Shown piece after piece: positions 9,791 to 19,419 of a stretch of 64,000 nucleotides of DNA (the stretch's first letter is position 1; every line of letters starts with the position of its first letter). The notes beneath the pieces are model-generated. The model saw only the letters and a program-made list of their open reading frames with translations, had not been told where the DNA came from and did no database searches. Origin of the DNA: Chryseobacterium sp. 3008163 (GTDB taxonomy: Bacteria > Bacteroidota > Bacteroidia > Flavobacteriales > Weeksellaceae). The position numbers and the translations under genes were made by a program. The stretch covers positions 1,860,001-1,924,000 of the forward strand of contig NZ_CP033070.1 in NCBI RefSeq assembly GCF_003669035.1. The letters are read 5' to 3'.

Positions 9791-10945
9791 ATGGTCATTG
9801 CAGAAGAAGTACTGAATAACGCACAAAAGAAAGAGTTTCTGGAGTTTCCTGCCAGACTTTACAAAGGCGATAAATCGTATATTCGACCATTAGATAAAGA
9901 CATTGAGAGCGTTTTTGACGACAGTGTGAACAAATGCTTTGCAAATGGTGAAAGCAAGCGTTTTTTATTTAAAAATAAAGACGGTGAGACTGTAGGAAAA
10001 GTTGCCGTTTTTGTGAATAAACAGTATATCGAAAAGCAACCTACAGGTGGCATTGGTTTTTTCGACTGTATCAATGATCAGGAAGCTGCCAATTTTATAT
10101 TTGACCACTGTAAAAACTGGCTTCAGGAAAGAGGAATGGAAGCGATGGATGGCTCGATTAATTTTGGAGAACGTGATAAATTCTGGGGAGTTCTGATTGA
10201 AGGCTTTTCTGAACCTTTGTATGGAATGAATTACAATTATCCTTACTATAAAGAACTTTTTGAGAATTACGGATTCGAAATTTATTTTAATCAGTTATGT
10301 TTCAGCAGAAAGGCTCACGCTCCTACTTCAAGAATTTTCAATATCATGCACGCCAAGCATTCTAAAAATGAAAATTTTTCGTCAAAGCGTGTTACAAAAG
10401 CGAATATGGATAAGTTTGCAGAAGATTTTTATACCATTTACAATAAATCCTGGGAAAGCCACGGCGGCGGAAAGCAAATGTCGCTGAATGACGTAAAAAA
10501 GCTTTTCAACAACATGAAACCTGTGATGAACGAACACATTGCGTGGTTCGCTTACGAAAGTGGAAATCCGGTTGCGATGTGGATTAATATTCCTGATCTC
10601 AATCAATGGTTTAAATATTTAAATGGAAAATTTGGGATTTGGGATAAACTGAAGTTTTTGTATTATAAAACTTTTAAGCACAATTCTAAGTTCGTTGGTT
10701 TGATTTTTGGAGTTCTTCCGGAGTGGCAAAACAAAGGTGTTGAAGGCTACCTCATTGTAGAAGCTGCCAACCACTTCCGTGTGGCAACGAAATTTGAAGA
10801 TTTTGAAATGCAATGGATTGGTGATTTTAACCCAAAAATGCTGGGTTTGGCAAAACATCTGGAAACTGAAGTGACAAGAAAACTAGCGACTTTTAGGTAT
10901 TTATTTGATCGAACCAAAGAGTTTGAGAAGCACCCAACGGTTTAA
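9791..10945 (+). CDS. GNAT-like protein of unknown substrate
   Basis: 384 residues, no signal peptide or membrane segment. N-terminal EFLEFPARLYKGDKSYIRPL is the opening seen in a large family of uncharacterised GNAT-fold proteins of Bacteroidota. Central GSINFGERDKFWGVLIEGF and NYPYYKELFENYGFE, and C-terminal VLPEWQNKGVEGYLIVEA (like the acetyl-CoA-binding loop), support two GNAT-like halves. Function unknown. Divergent from folE. A TACCTTTC at 9761 may be a weak promoter. The next gene begins 18 nt downstream. Confidence 0.7.
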   Translation: MVIAEEVLNNAQKKEFLEFPARLYKGDKSYIRPLDKDIESVFDDSVNKCFANGESKRFLFKNKDGETVGKVAVFVNKQYIEKQPTGGIGFFDCINDQEAANFIFDHCKNWLQERGMEAMDGSINFGERDKFWGVLIEGFSEPLYGMNYNYPYYKELFENYGFEIYFNQLCFSRKAHAPTSRIFNIMHAKHSKNENFSSKRVTKANMDKFAEDFYTIYNKSWESHGGGKQMSLNDVKKLFNNMKPVMNEHIAWFAYESGNPVAMWINIPDLNQWFKYLNGKFGIWDKLKFLYYKTFKHNSKFVGLIFGVLPEWQNKGVEGYLIVEAANHFRVATKFEDFEMQWIGDFNPKMLGLAKHLETEVTRKLATFRYLFDRTKEFEKHPTV

Positions 10946-10963
10946 ATTTTAAAAAACATAATT

Positions 10964-11449
10964 ATGGATTCATTAGTATTTTTCTTTATTGTATTTCTCT
11001 TTTTCATCTTATCTATTCCTGCAATTATTTTTCTGATTGCCTATTTAGCTGCGCAAAGCAGAAAGAAGAAACAAAAAATTCTTTTGGAACAAATTGGAAC
11101 ACCCGAATATTATGCCTTTGTGCGTTACAATATGGGAAATACTCAGGATCAATTTTTTAAACTGAAAGCATTTCAGGGAAGCGGAATTATTTATGTAGAA
11201 GAGCGAAAGATTATTTTCAGAGATACTTTAAATCAAAACCCGCACACCTTTAATTTAGATGACTGTTCGATTAAATGGGAAGATATCAATCTTGTGAATG
11301 GTCTATTGAAATGGTTTTCGGTAAGCGACGAAACAAAGAAATACTTTTTCAACATCGACAGCGGAATGTTTATTTTTAATACCAACTCTTCAAAACCGAC
11401 AACAAAAAGTGTTTTTGATCAACTTTTGAAATATCAAAACGAAATATAA
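10964..11449 (+). CDS. Small membrane-anchored protein of unknown function
   Basis: 161 residues. A single strongly hydrophobic segment at about 2-28 is followed by a basic stretch (RKKKQK), so the remainder should lie in the cytoplasm. The soluble part contains GSGIIYVEERKIIFRDTLN and IKWEDINLVNGLLKWF. I do not recognise a named family. It follows the GNAT-like gene by 18 nt on the same strand and ends at a bidirectional terminator. Confidence 0.6.
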   Translation: MDSLVFFFIVFLFFILSIPAIIFLIAYLAAQSRKKKQKILLEQIGTPEYYAFVRYNMGNTQDQFFKLKAFQGSGIIYVEERKIIFRDTLNQNPHTFNLDDCSIKWEDINLVNGLLKWFSVSDETKKYFFNIDSGMFIFNTNSSKPTTKSVFDQLLKYQNEI

Positions 11450-11452
11450 ACA

Positions 11453-11484
11453 ATAGGGCTTTAGAAAAATTTCTAAAGCCCTAT
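11453..11484. terminator. Bidirectional terminator between convergent genes
   Basis: ATAGGGCTTTAGAAA (11453-11467) and TTTCTAAAGCCCTAT (11470-11484) form a perfect 15-bp stem with a 2-nt loop between the plus-strand gene ending at 11449 and metF ending at 11506. Confidence 0.8.
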
Positions 11485-11505
11485 CTCTTCACTTTTACTA
11501 ACTAT

Positions 11506-12462
11506 TTAAAACAGCTCTCCAGCCACTTTTTTAATATTATCACTTTTACCCATAGAGTAAAAATGCAGGACGGGAACGCCAAAATCAAGCAATTCTTTGC
11601 ATTGGCTGATTGCCCACTCTACACCGATTTGTTTTACGGCTTCATTATTTTTTGCACTTTCTACAGCATTGATTAAATCTTCGGGTAAATCTATTTTGAA
11701 AACCTGAGGCAATAGTTTCAAATGTTTTTTTGTAGCAATCGGTTTAATTCCTGGAATAATTGGAACAGTAATTCCCATTTCACGGGCTTTAGTAACAAAC
11801 TCGATATATTTTTTATTATCAAAAAACATTTGGGTTACGATGTAATCTGCACCTGCATCTACTTTTTGTTTCAGCCATTTCAGATCGTAATTCATTGACG
11901 GAGCTTCCATGTGTTTTTCAGGATAACCCGCAACACCGATGCAGAATTTGTTGTGATCATCACAAGCCTGATCGTCATGAAGATATTTCCCTCTTCCCAA
12001 ATTATTGATCTGGTTTACCAAATCCATCGCACTTGCGTGACCTCCGGGAGTCGCTTCAAAATACTGATGCCCTTTCATCGCATCCCCACGAAGTGCCATA
12101 ATGTTGTCGATTCCCAAATACATACAGTCTACCAAAAGATATTCTGTTTCTTCTTTCGTAAACCCACCACAAAGTAAGTGCGGAACGGTATCAACATTAT
12201 ATTTATGCTGAATAGCCGCACAAATCCCCAAAGTTCCGGGACGCATTCTTGTAATACGACGTTCCATTAAACCATTTCCTTTGTCGATGTAAATATATTC
12301 TTCTCTTGAAGTCGTTACGTCGATAAATGGTGGTTTAAATTCCATTAAAGGGTCGATGTTAGTATATAAATCTTCAATCCCGATTCCTTTTTGAGGTGGA
12401 ACAACCTCTAAAGAAAATAAGGTTTTGCCGTTGGCGTTTTTTATATGATCTGTGATTTTCAT
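11506..12462 (-). CDS. metF: 5,10-methylenetetrahydrofolate reductase
   Basis: 318 residues. Reduces methylene-THF to methyl-THF, the methyl donor for MetH, using FAD. FSLEVVPPQKG near the N-terminus carries the catalytic Glu. DNIMALRGD, VAGYPEKHMEAP and GADYIVTQMFFDNKKYIEF are the family's conserved blocks, and PIIPGIKPI follows. It lies downstream of the two methionine synthase genes on the same strand, separated from metH by a perfect GC-rich hairpin (12501-12534), so it may be transcribed with them or only partly. Confidence 0.96.
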   Translation of the reverse strand: MKITDHIKNANGKTLFSLEVVPPQKGIGIEDLYTNIDPLMEFKPPFIDVTTSREEYIYIDKGNGLMERRITRMRPGTLGICAAIQHKYNVDTVPHLLCGGFTKEETEYLLVDCMYLGIDNIMALRGDAMKGHQYFEATPGGHASAMDLVNQINNLGRGKYLHDDQACDDHNKFCIGVAGYPEKHMEAPSMNYDLKWLKQKVDAGADYIVTQMFFDNKKYIEFVTKAREMGITVPIIPGIKPIATKKHLKLLPQVFKIDLPEDLINAVESAKNNEAVKQIGVEWAISQCKELLDFGVPVLHFYSMGKSDNIKKVAGELF

Positions 12463-12500
12463 TTAATAAATAGTAAGTTTTAATTTTTTAAATAATTTTT

Positions 12501-12534
12501 ATGATTCGGCGGCGGCAAGCCGCCGCCGAATCAT
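12501..12534. terminator. Perfect 16-bp GC-rich hairpin between metH and metF
   Basis: ATGATTCGGCGGCGGC and its exact complement are separated by AA. It lies 10 nt beyond the metH stop and about 40 nt before the metF ATG. On the minus strand the 3' side is AAAAATTATTT rather than a clean U-tract. It could terminate, attenuate or stabilise the metH message. Confidence 0.6.
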
Positions 12535-12543
12535 AAACCAAAT

Positions 12544-15210
12544 CTAAATTCCGTCTGCTAAATTCGGGTTCAGCCATTTTCTCGCTTCCTTCAAAGAAAT
12601 TCCCTTTCTTACAGAATATTCTTTTAATTGATCTTCTGAAATTTTTCCTAAACCGAAATACTTGGCGTGAGGACTTCCAAAATAATATCCTGAAACGGCT
12701 GCTGTCGGGAACATTGCCAAACTTTCAGTAAGATAAACACCGATGTTTTCTTCCACTTTCAACAAATCCCAAATTGCGTGTTTTTCCAAATGGTCTGGAC
12801 AAGCTGGATAGCCGGGAGCTGGACGAATTCCTTTGTATTTTTCGGCAATTAAATCTTCGTTGCTTAAATTTTCCTGATTGGCGTAACCCCAATATTCTGT
12901 ACGTACTTTTTTATGTAAAAATTCTGCGTAAGCTTCGGCAAAACGGTCGGCAATTGCTTTGACCATGATCGCATTGTAATCGTCGTTATCTTTTTCATAC
13001 TGATCAGATAATTCATCTGTTCCAAAACCTGTGCATACACAGAAAGCACCCATGTAGTCGGTTTTTCCTGAGCTCTGAGGCGCAATAAAATCACTCAATG
13101 CGATATAATCTTTGCCTTTTGATTTCTGAACCTGCTGTCTCAGCGTTAAAAACTTAACCTTTTCCTGATCATTTTCATCATAAATTAAAATGTCATCAGT
13201 TTCGTTTGAATTGGCTTTGAAAATTCCAAAGATCGCTTTGGCAACCAATAGTTTTTCATTAACAATTTTCTTTAAAATTTTCTGACCATCTGCAAATAAT
13301 TCTTTTGCCTGTTCACCTACAACTTCATCGTCAAAAATATTCGGATATTTCCCATGCAGATCCCAACTTCTGAAAAACGGCGACCAGTCGATGAATGGAA
13401 TCAACTCTTCCAAATCCTGATTTTCAAAAACCTGAATTCCTAAATTATTTGGCGTAAAAATTTCTTCGTTCTCCCAATCAATTTTAAACTTATCTTTTCG
13501 GGCATCTTCGATGGAAACGTAGTTTTTATCAACTTGCCTGTTCAGGAATTTTTCTCTGAAATCTGAATAATCACTTTTCAGATCATCTACGTATTCTTTA
13601 TTTCGGTCTCCCAGTAATGAACTTACCACGTTCACCGCTCTGGAAGCATCATTCACGTGAACAACTGCATTTTTATATTTTAAATCAATCTTTACGGCAG
13701 TATGCGCTTTTGAAGTTGTTGCACCACCTATTAATAATGGAAAATTTAAGTTTTGTCTTTCCAATTCTGAGGCGATGTACACCATTTCATCTAAACTTGG
13801 CGTAATTAATCCGCTCAAACCGATGACATCTACATTATGATCGATCGCTGCCTGAATAATTTTCTCGGCAGGAACCATCACTCCCAAATCGACAATATCG
13901 TAATTGTTACAACCCAAAACTACACTCACAATATTTTTTCCGATATCGTGAACGTCTCCTTTTACGGTTGCCATCAAAATTTTTCCGTTGGGTTTCTGAG
14001 CTACATCTTTTTCCGCTTCAATAAATGGTTGCAGATATGCCACCGCTCTTTTCATTACACGGGCGGATTTTACCACTTGCGGAAGAAACATTTTTCCTGC
14101 ACCAAATAAATCTCCAACTACCCCCATTCCTGTCATCAGATTGACTTCGATCACGTGAAGAGGTCTTGCCGACTGCAATCTGGCTTCTTCTACATCTTCT
14201 TCTATAAAACGGTCAATTCCCTTCACCAAAGAATGGGTGATTCTCTCCTGCAGAGGATAAGTACGCCATTCGAGTTCTTCAACTTTTTCTTTTTTAATCG
14301 ATTTATTTCTTTCAGAATAATCTAAAAGTCGCTCGGTAGCATCTTCTCTTTTATCGAGAATTACATCTTCTACCAGTTCGAGAAGTTCTTTATTAATCTG
14401 ATCATAAACCTCCAGCAATGCAGGATTTACAATACCAATATTCATCCCCGCCTGAATTGCGTGATAAAGAAAAACCGAGTGCATCGCTTCACGTACCGTA
14501 TCATTTCCGCGGAAAGAGAAGGATACATTGGAAACACCTCCGCTCACCGAAGCGTACGGAAGATTTTGACGAACCCAACGTGTTGCTTCAATGAAATCGA
14601 TTGCGTTACGACGGTGTTCGTCCATTCCTGTCGCAACGGGGAATATATTTAAATCGAAAATAATATCTTCGGCAGGAAATTTAACTTCATTGACCAAAAT
14701 ATCATAAGATCTTTGCGTGATTTCTAGTCTTCTTTCATAATTATCGGCTTGTCCGACTTCATCAAAAGCCATAACGATAACCGCCGCTCCGTATCTTTTG
14801 ATGGCTTTGGCGTGTTTTACAAACTCTTCTTTCCCTTCTTTTAAACTGATGGAATTCACCACGCATTTCCCCTGAACAACTTGAAGTCCTGCCTCCAGAA
14901 TTTCCCATTTGGAAGAATCGACCATGATTGGGATTTTGGAAATATCCGGTTCGGAACCGATGAGATTCAGGAATTTAATCATGGAAGCTTTCCCATCAAT
15001 CAGACCGTCATCAAAATTCACATCAAGAATTTGCGCACCGCCATCCACCTGATCTCTTGCAATATCTAAAGCTTCAGAAAATTTCTCTTCTTTAATTAAC
15101 CTTAAAAACTTTTTGGATCCGGCAACATTTGTTCTTTCACCAACATTGATGAAATTACTTTCGGGAGTTATAATCAAAGGCTCGAGGCCTGATAATTTTA
15201 AATATTTCAT
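12544..15210 (-). CDS. metH: Methionine synthase, C-terminal part (pterin, cobalamin and activation domains)
   Basis: 888 residues. Carries the methyl-THF-binding, cobalamin-binding and reactivation modules of cobalamin-dependent methionine synthase. It opens with [17 protein letters not shown] (pterin-binding TIM barrel) and has the B12 module with GDVHDIGKN (DxHxxG at 419-424, lower axial His421), then [13 protein letters not shown]. The C-terminal AdoMet-dependent activation domain contains RTEYWGYA and [14 protein letters not shown]. It lacks the homocysteine-binding module, which is encoded by the preceding gene 94 nt upstream, so the enzyme is split in two chains as is usual in Bacteroidota. 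Confidence 0.97.
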   Translation of the reverse strand: MKYLKLSGLEPLIITPESNFINVGERTNVAGSKKFLRLIKEEKFSEALDIARDQVDGGAQILDVNFDDGLIDGKASMIKFLNLIGSEPDISKIPIMVDSSKWEILEAGLQVVQGKCVVNSISLKEGKEEFVKHAKAIKRYGAAVIVMAFDEVGQADNYERRLEITQRSYDILVNEVKFPAEDIIFDLNIFPVATGMDEHRRNAIDFIEATRWVRQNLPYASVSGGVSNVSFSFRGNDTVREAMHSVFLYHAIQAGMNIGIVNPALLEVYDQINKELLELVEDVILDKREDATERLLDYSERNKSIKKEKVEELEWRTYPLQERITHSLVKGIDRFIEEDVEEARLQSARPLHVIEVNLMTGMGVVGDLFGAGKMFLPQVVKSARVMKRAVAYLQPFIEAEKDVAQKPNGKILMATVKGDVHDIGKNIVSVVLGCNNYDIVDLGVMVPAEKIIQAAIDHNVDVIGLSGLITPSLDEMVYIASELERQNLNFPLLIGGATTSKAHTAVKIDLKYKNAVVHVNDASRAVNVVSSLLGDRNKEYVDDLKSDYSDFREKFLNRQVDKNYVSIEDARKDKFKIDWENEEIFTPNNLGIQVFENQDLEELIPFIDWSPFFRSWDLHGKYPNIFDDEVVGEQAKELFADGQKILKKIVNEKLLVAKAIFGIFKANSNETDDILIYDENDQEKVKFLTLRQQVQKSKGKDYIALSDFIAPQSSGKTDYMGAFCVCTGFGTDELSDQYEKDNDDYNAIMVKAIADRFAEAYAEFLHKKVRTEYWGYANQENLSNEDLIAEKYKGIRPAPGYPACPDHLEKHAIWDLLKVEENIGVYLTESLAMFPTAAVSGYYFGSPHAKYFGLGKISEDQLKEYSVRKGISLKEARKWLNPNLADGI

Positions 15211-15304
15211 ATTTATAAATGTAACAATTTACCAATGTAACGATTTACCAATAACGGTTTTAGTATCATTTAATAATGAAACTAATTACTACGTTGATAG
15301 ATTG

Positions 15305-16315
15305 TTATGCTGTTACATTAAATTTTCTCGGTTCGTATTTTTCAACCAAATCGGCTATTGCTTTGATGTGTTCAGGAGTCGTTCCGCAACATCCGCCGAT
15401 GATATTGATCAATCCTTTTTCTACATATTCTCTGATCTGACTTGCCATTTGCTCAGGCGATTCGTCGTATTGACCAAATGCGTTGGGTAATCCTGCATTT
15501 GGATATGCTGAAACACAAAATTCGGAATTATGAGCCAACGTTTCTAAATATGGCGTTAACTGGTTCGCTCCTAAAGCACAGTTGAATCCTACACTCAGTA
15601 AATTCAAGTGCGAAACTGAAATTAAAAATGCCTCTGCAGTTTGTCCGCTCAAGGTTCTTCCTGACGCATCCGTAATCGTTCCTGAAACCATGATTGGAAT
15701 TTCAATTCCTCTTTCTTCCTGAATTTCGTCAATCGCAAATAATGCTGCTTTTGCGTTCAGCGTATCGAAAATTGTTTCAACCAAAAGAATGTCTGAACCG
15801 CCATCCAACAAAGCTTCTGACTGCTGTTTGTAAGCCAATCTCAATTCTTCGAAAGTAATCGCGCGGTATCCAGGATCATTGACATCCGGACTTAAACTTG
15901 CCGTTCTGTTTGTTGGTCCGATAGAACCCGCAACGAATCTCGGTTTATCGGGATTTTTAGCGGTGAACTCATCACAAACTTTTTTCGCAATTTTCGCTGA
16001 TTCATAATTAAGTTCGTACACCAAACCTTCCATATGATAATCCGCCATTGCAATCGTTGTTCCTGAGAACGTATTGGTTTCCAGAATATCAGCTCCTGCT
16101 TCGAGATATTTTCTGTGAACTTCTTCAATCGCTTCCGGTTGTGTAAGCGAAAGAAGGTCATTATTTCCTTGCACGGGATGCTCCCAATCTTTAAAACGCT
16201 CGCCACGATAATCTTCTTCCTGAAATTTATATCGCTGAAGCATAGTCCCCATCGCTCCGTCGAGAATGAGAATACGTTCCTGTAATGCTTTATATAGTTG
16301 TTCTGAGTTTTTCAT
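15305..16315 (-). CDS. metH: Methionine synthase, N-terminal part (homocysteine S-methyltransferase domain)
   Basis: 336 residues. Binds and activates homocysteine through zinc. [14 protein letters not shown] opens the barrel. GFNCALG supplies one zinc Cys and [12 protein letters not shown] the other two. It is the missing first module of MetH and lies directly upstream of the gene for the rest of the enzyme. The stand-alone length fits one barrel. A BHMT-like methyltransferase acting alone is possible, but context argues for MetH. Confidence 0.95.
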   Translation of the reverse strand: MKNSEQLYKALQERILILDGAMGTMLQRYKFQEEDYRGERFKDWEHPVQGNNDLLSLTQPEAIEEVHRKYLEAGADILETNTFSGTTIAMADYHMEGLVYELNYESAKIAKKVCDEFTAKNPDKPRFVAGSIGPTNRTASLSPDVNDPGYRAITFEELRLAYKQQSEALLDGGSDILLVETIFDTLNAKAALFAIDEIQEERGIEIPIMVSGTITDASGRTLSGQTAEAFLISVSHLNLLSVGFNCALGANQLTPYLETLAHNSEFCVSAYPNAGLPNAFGQYDESPEQMASQIREYVEKGLINIIGGCCGTTPEHIKAIADLVEKYEPRKFNVTA

Positions 16316-16338
16316 TTTATTTAATATGACATATTTTT

Positions 16339-16392
16339 AATAGGATTGCATCCTAATTCTTTATTAAATCATCCCTTTCGGAATTTCGTCTG
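16339..16392 (+). repeat. Dispersed repeat, CATCCTA...CCCTTTCGG type
   Basis: GGATTGCATCCTAATTC then TTATTAAATCATCCCTTTCGG. A closely similar stretch lies at 33211-33255 (GAATTACATCCTATTTT, TTAAATCGTCCCTTTGG). Both are in gaps between genes of a minus-strand cluster. Confidence 0.5.
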
Positions 16393-16452
16393 AAAATGAT
16401 TTTAAGTTTTCCAAATCATTTTCATTCGTGAATCGGAGAACAAATCTTCAAC

Positions 16453-16526
16453 ATAGCCCCGATGGAAGTGGCATCCTTTTTTGTTTTCTCAAAACAAAAA
16501 AGATATAGCGGACAGCGAGTGAGAGC
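16453..16526 (+). repeat. Palindromic dispersed repeat, copy A
   Basis: TAGCCCCGATGGAAGTGGCATCC, a T-run, a loop of TTTTCTCAAAA, an A-run, then AGATATAGCGGACAGCGAG. Related copies are at 45279-45366 (opposite strand) and 52321-52402. It lies in the 257-nt gap between the trans-sulfuration gene and metH. No protein is encoded. Confidence 0.7.
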
Positions 16527-16572
16527 TTTGTTATGAAGCCTTTCTTTGTGCTCCTAAATCATTCATCGCTAA

Positions 16573-17784
16573 TTAGGATGATATCACCCCCAACGCCTGC
16601 TTCAGATCTGCAATAATATCATCTACATTTTCCAGACCTACCGAGCAACGAACTAATCCTGCAGTAATACCCACCTCATTTCTCTCCTCATCAGAAAGCT
16701 TAGAGTGCGTTGTAGATGCGGGATGCGTCACAATTGTTCTGGTATCACCCAAATTCGCAGACAGTGAGCACATTTTTATTTTATCTAAAAATTTTCTTCC
16801 TCCTTCAATGCCTCCTTTGATCTCGAAAGCAACTACATTTCCGCCTAGCTTCATTTGTTTTTTGGCAATCTCATAGCTCGGATGGGATTTTAAAAACGGG
16901 TATTTTACCAATTCAACATTCGGATGATTTTCTAAAAACTCGGCGACCTTCAAAGCGTTTTCGCAATGTCTTTCTACACGGATGGCCAATGTTTCCAAGC
17001 TTTTTGATAAAACCCAAGCGTTGAATGGTGACATTGCAGGACCTGTATTTCTTGCGAAAAGATAAATTTCTCTGATCAGATCTTCTTTTCCGACCGCTAC
17101 TCCACCCAAAACTCTACCTTGTCCGTCAATCAGTTTCGTCGCAGAATGCACCACAATATCTGCTCTATATTTGATTGGTTGCTGAAGGTAAGGTGTGGCA
17201 AAACAGTTGTCTACAATGAAAATCAGATTGTGTTTTTTGGCAATTTTACCGAAAAATTCTAAGTCTAAAATTTCTATCGCAGGATTGGTCGGCGTTTCGA
17301 GATACAGGATTTTTGTATTGGGTTTGATATACTTTTCTACATTTTCAGAATCTTCAGCTTTGAAATAAGTAGTTTCAATATTCCATTTCGGAAAATATTT
17401 GGTGAACAAAGTATGCGTAGACCCGAAAACCGATTGACAACTTACAATATGGTCACCTGCATTCAATAAAGTTGCAAAAGTTGAATAAATAGCAGCCATT
17501 CCTGTCGCGAAAGCATAACCTGCTTCTGCACCTTCCATCTTCACGATCTTATCCGTAAATTCTGTAACATTAGGATTTGAAAATCGACTGTACAGATTTT
17601 TTGATTTTTCTTCGGCAAAACTCGCTCTCATATCTTCTGCATCTTCAAAAACAAAGCTTGAAGTAAGATACAAAGGTGTAGAATGCTCATCAAACTGAGA
17701 TCTCTCGGTTTGAGTTCTTATGGCTAAAGTTTCAAAATTGTTTGATGGTTGATGGTTTTCAGTTGTTCGTTTATCTTGGCTCAT
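16573..17784 (-). CDS. metZ: PLP-dependent trans-sulfuration enzyme (O-acyl-homoserine sulfhydrylase / cystathionine gamma-synthase type)
   Basis: 403 residues. Replaces the acyl group of O-acyl-homoserine with sulfide or cysteine to make homocysteine or cystathionine. The Cys/Met PLP fold is clear: YSRFSNPNVTEFTDK, ATGMAAIYSTFATLL, ETPTNPAIE, VDNCFATPYLQQP and the PLP lysine in VHSATKLIDGQGRVLGG near residue 212. The GQGRVLGG form favours the sulfhydrylase (MetZ-like) branch, but substrate cannot be settled by eye. The symbol is by similarity. The first 15 residues (TTENHQPSNN) are encoded by a stretch resembling the genome's ATCAACCATC simple repeats, so the true start may be downstream. 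It lies 39 nt after the homoserine dehydrogenase gene. Confidence 0.9.
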   Translation of the reverse strand: MSQDKRTTENHQPSNNFETLAIRTQTERSQFDEHSTPLYLTSSFVFEDAEDMRASFAEEKSKNLYSRFSNPNVTEFTDKIVKMEGAEAGYAFATGMAAIYSTFATLLNAGDHIVSCQSVFGSTHTLFTKYFPKWNIETTYFKAEDSENVEKYIKPNTKILYLETPTNPAIEILDLEFFGKIAKKHNLIFIVDNCFATPYLQQPIKYRADIVVHSATKLIDGQGRVLGGVAVGKEDLIREIYLFARNTGPAMSPFNAWVLSKSLETLAIRVERHCENALKVAEFLENHPNVELVKYPFLKSHPSYEIAKKQMKLGGNVVAFEIKGGIEGGRKFLDKIKMCSLSANLGDTRTIVTHPASTTHSKLSDEERNEVGITAGLVRCSVGLENVDDIIADLKQALGVISS

Positions 17785-17823
17785 TTTTTTATATCTTGGT
17801 TCTTAAATCTTGTCTCTCGGGTC

Positions 17824-19368
17824 TTATTTTGCTTCGCTCAGTCGTAAAATATCACCAAAAACTCCTCTCGCAGTAACTTTTGCTCCCGCCCCGGCTCCCA
17901 TGATGACGATCGGATTTTCACCATAACTTTCGGTGTAAATTTCAAAAATTGAATCTGAACCTTTTAACTGTCCTAAAGCGGAAGTTGCCGGCACAGAAAT
18001 TAGTTTTACATCTAGTTCACCTTTTTCTTTCTGTAAATCTCCATGCAAATCACCAACGTATCTTAGAACATGATTCGACTCCTGACTGTTCTTGATTTGA
18101 TCGTACTCATCATCCAACTCTTCTAATCTTGATAGAAATTCCTGTTTTGAAACCGAAAGCAAAGCTTCAGGTACCAAATTCTGAATATTGATGTCCGTAA
18201 ATTCATTAATTAAATCTAATTCTCTCGCCAAAATCAATAGTTTTCTTGCAACATCATTTCCTGATAAATCTTCTCTTGGATCTGGTTCAGTGAAACCTTT
18301 TTCTAAAGCTTCATTTACGATTGTTGAAAACTTGTCGTTTCTTAAAGAAAAATTATTGAACACGTAACTCAATGTTCCCGAGAAAACGCCTTTAATCCTT
18401 GTGATATTTTCACCGGATAGGTGTAGAAGTTTAATTGTATCAATCAAAGGTAAACCTGCACCTACATTGGTTTCGTAAAGATATTTTTTATTGTTTTTAT
18501 TCAACGTATATCTTAGTTTACGATATTCTTCAATCGGAAGTGTGTTGAAAATTTTATTTGACGAAACCAAATCAAAACCATTTTCTGCCAAAGCCTGATA
18601 GTTTTTCACAAAATCAACACTCGCCGTATTATCAACAACGATAAGATTTTCAAGTTGGTTTTCTTTTGAGAAATTAATTAACTCGTCAACATTTGAAGTT
18701 TTTTCGGCTGCAAAAACCTCATCGCTCCATGTATTATCAAACCCTTTTTTATTAAAAGCAATTTTTCTGGAGTTAGCAACTGCCACAACTTTCAAGTGTA
18801 TATTTTTTCTTCTTTTAATTTCTTCTGAAGAATGTAAAACCTGCTCAATTAAAGTCTTTCCAACATTTCCATGACCAATGATTGCTAAGTGAACCGTTTT
18901 TGGTTTTTTGAAAATTTCCGATTCAATGATATTTTTACTTTTCTCATCCTGTGAAGAAGTTACAACAATATTGATGCGCTTCTCGCTTGAATTTTGGTTT
19001 AAAAGCAACGGGAAAACATTGTTCCTCGCCAGCTCAGAAAGTATTTTATTCAGATCATCTGCCACAAAACCAATGACAGAAACATTGTTAATGCTATAAA
19101 TTTGTGAAACCTTTCCCGATTTTCTTTCAGCAGCAAATTCGTCAATCAGACAATTAACCGCTTTCTCAGAATCGTCTTCGTGTACAAGAATCGAAAGTCC
19201 GTTCTCAACGGCTTGCTGAGAAATTACTCCTACACTGATTCGCGCCAAAGTAAGCGCTTTAAAAACCCTACCGTCAATCCCGATTTCTCCTAAGAAGTCT
19301 GCTCCTTCAAATTTGATGATTGATCTGTTTTTTAAAAATTTTATTTCGTTTGCATTAGTCTTATTCAT
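17824..19368 (-). CDS. hom: Homoserine dehydrogenase with N-terminal ACT domains
   Basis: 514 residues. Reduces aspartate semialdehyde to homoserine, feeding the methionine and threonine branches. Residues 1-150 look like a regulatory ACT pair (EGADFLGEIGIDGRVFKAL, INNVSVIGFVADDLNKILSEL). The NAD(P)-binding motif IIGHGNVGKTL lies near residue 168, followed by the catalytic part (NVGAGLPLIDTIKLL, GTLSYVFNNF, FTEPDPREDLSGNDVARKLL). This is the C-terminal two-thirds of a ThrA-like fusion without the aspartate kinase. It sits between metX and metZ, so it probably serves methionine synthesis under the SAM riboswitch. Confidence 0.93.
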   Translation of the reverse strand: MNKTNANEIKFLKNRSIIKFEGADFLGEIGIDGRVFKALTLARISVGVISQQAVENGLSILVHEDDSEKAVNCLIDEFAAERKSGKVSQIYSINNVSVIGFVADDLNKILSELARNNVFPLLLNQNSSEKRINIVVTSSQDEKSKNIIESEIFKKPKTVHLAIIGHGNVGKTLIEQVLHSSEEIKRRKNIHLKVVAVANSRKIAFNKKGFDNTWSDEVFAAEKTSNVDELINFSKENQLENLIVVDNTASVDFVKNYQALAENGFDLVSSNKIFNTLPIEEYRKLRYTLNKNNKKYLYETNVGAGLPLIDTIKLLHLSGENITRIKGVFSGTLSYVFNNFSLRNDKFSTIVNEALEKGFTEPDPREDLSGNDVARKLLILARELDLINEFTDINIQNLVPEALLSVSKQEFLSRLEELDDEYDQIKNSQESNHVLRYVGDLHGDLQKEKGELDVKLISVPATSALGQLKGSDSIFEIYTESYGENPIVIMGAGAGAKVTARGVFGDILRLSEAK

Positions 19369-19419
19369 CTCTACTTATTTATTTGTTTTTGCGTGATGGA
19401 ATTCCACAGAGTTCCATTT

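Noticed and set aside
15211..15304. Joining the two metH genes into one by frameshift
   Set aside because: There are proper stop and start codons and about 94 nt of AT-rich non-coding DNA between; homopolymer correction would not fuse them.
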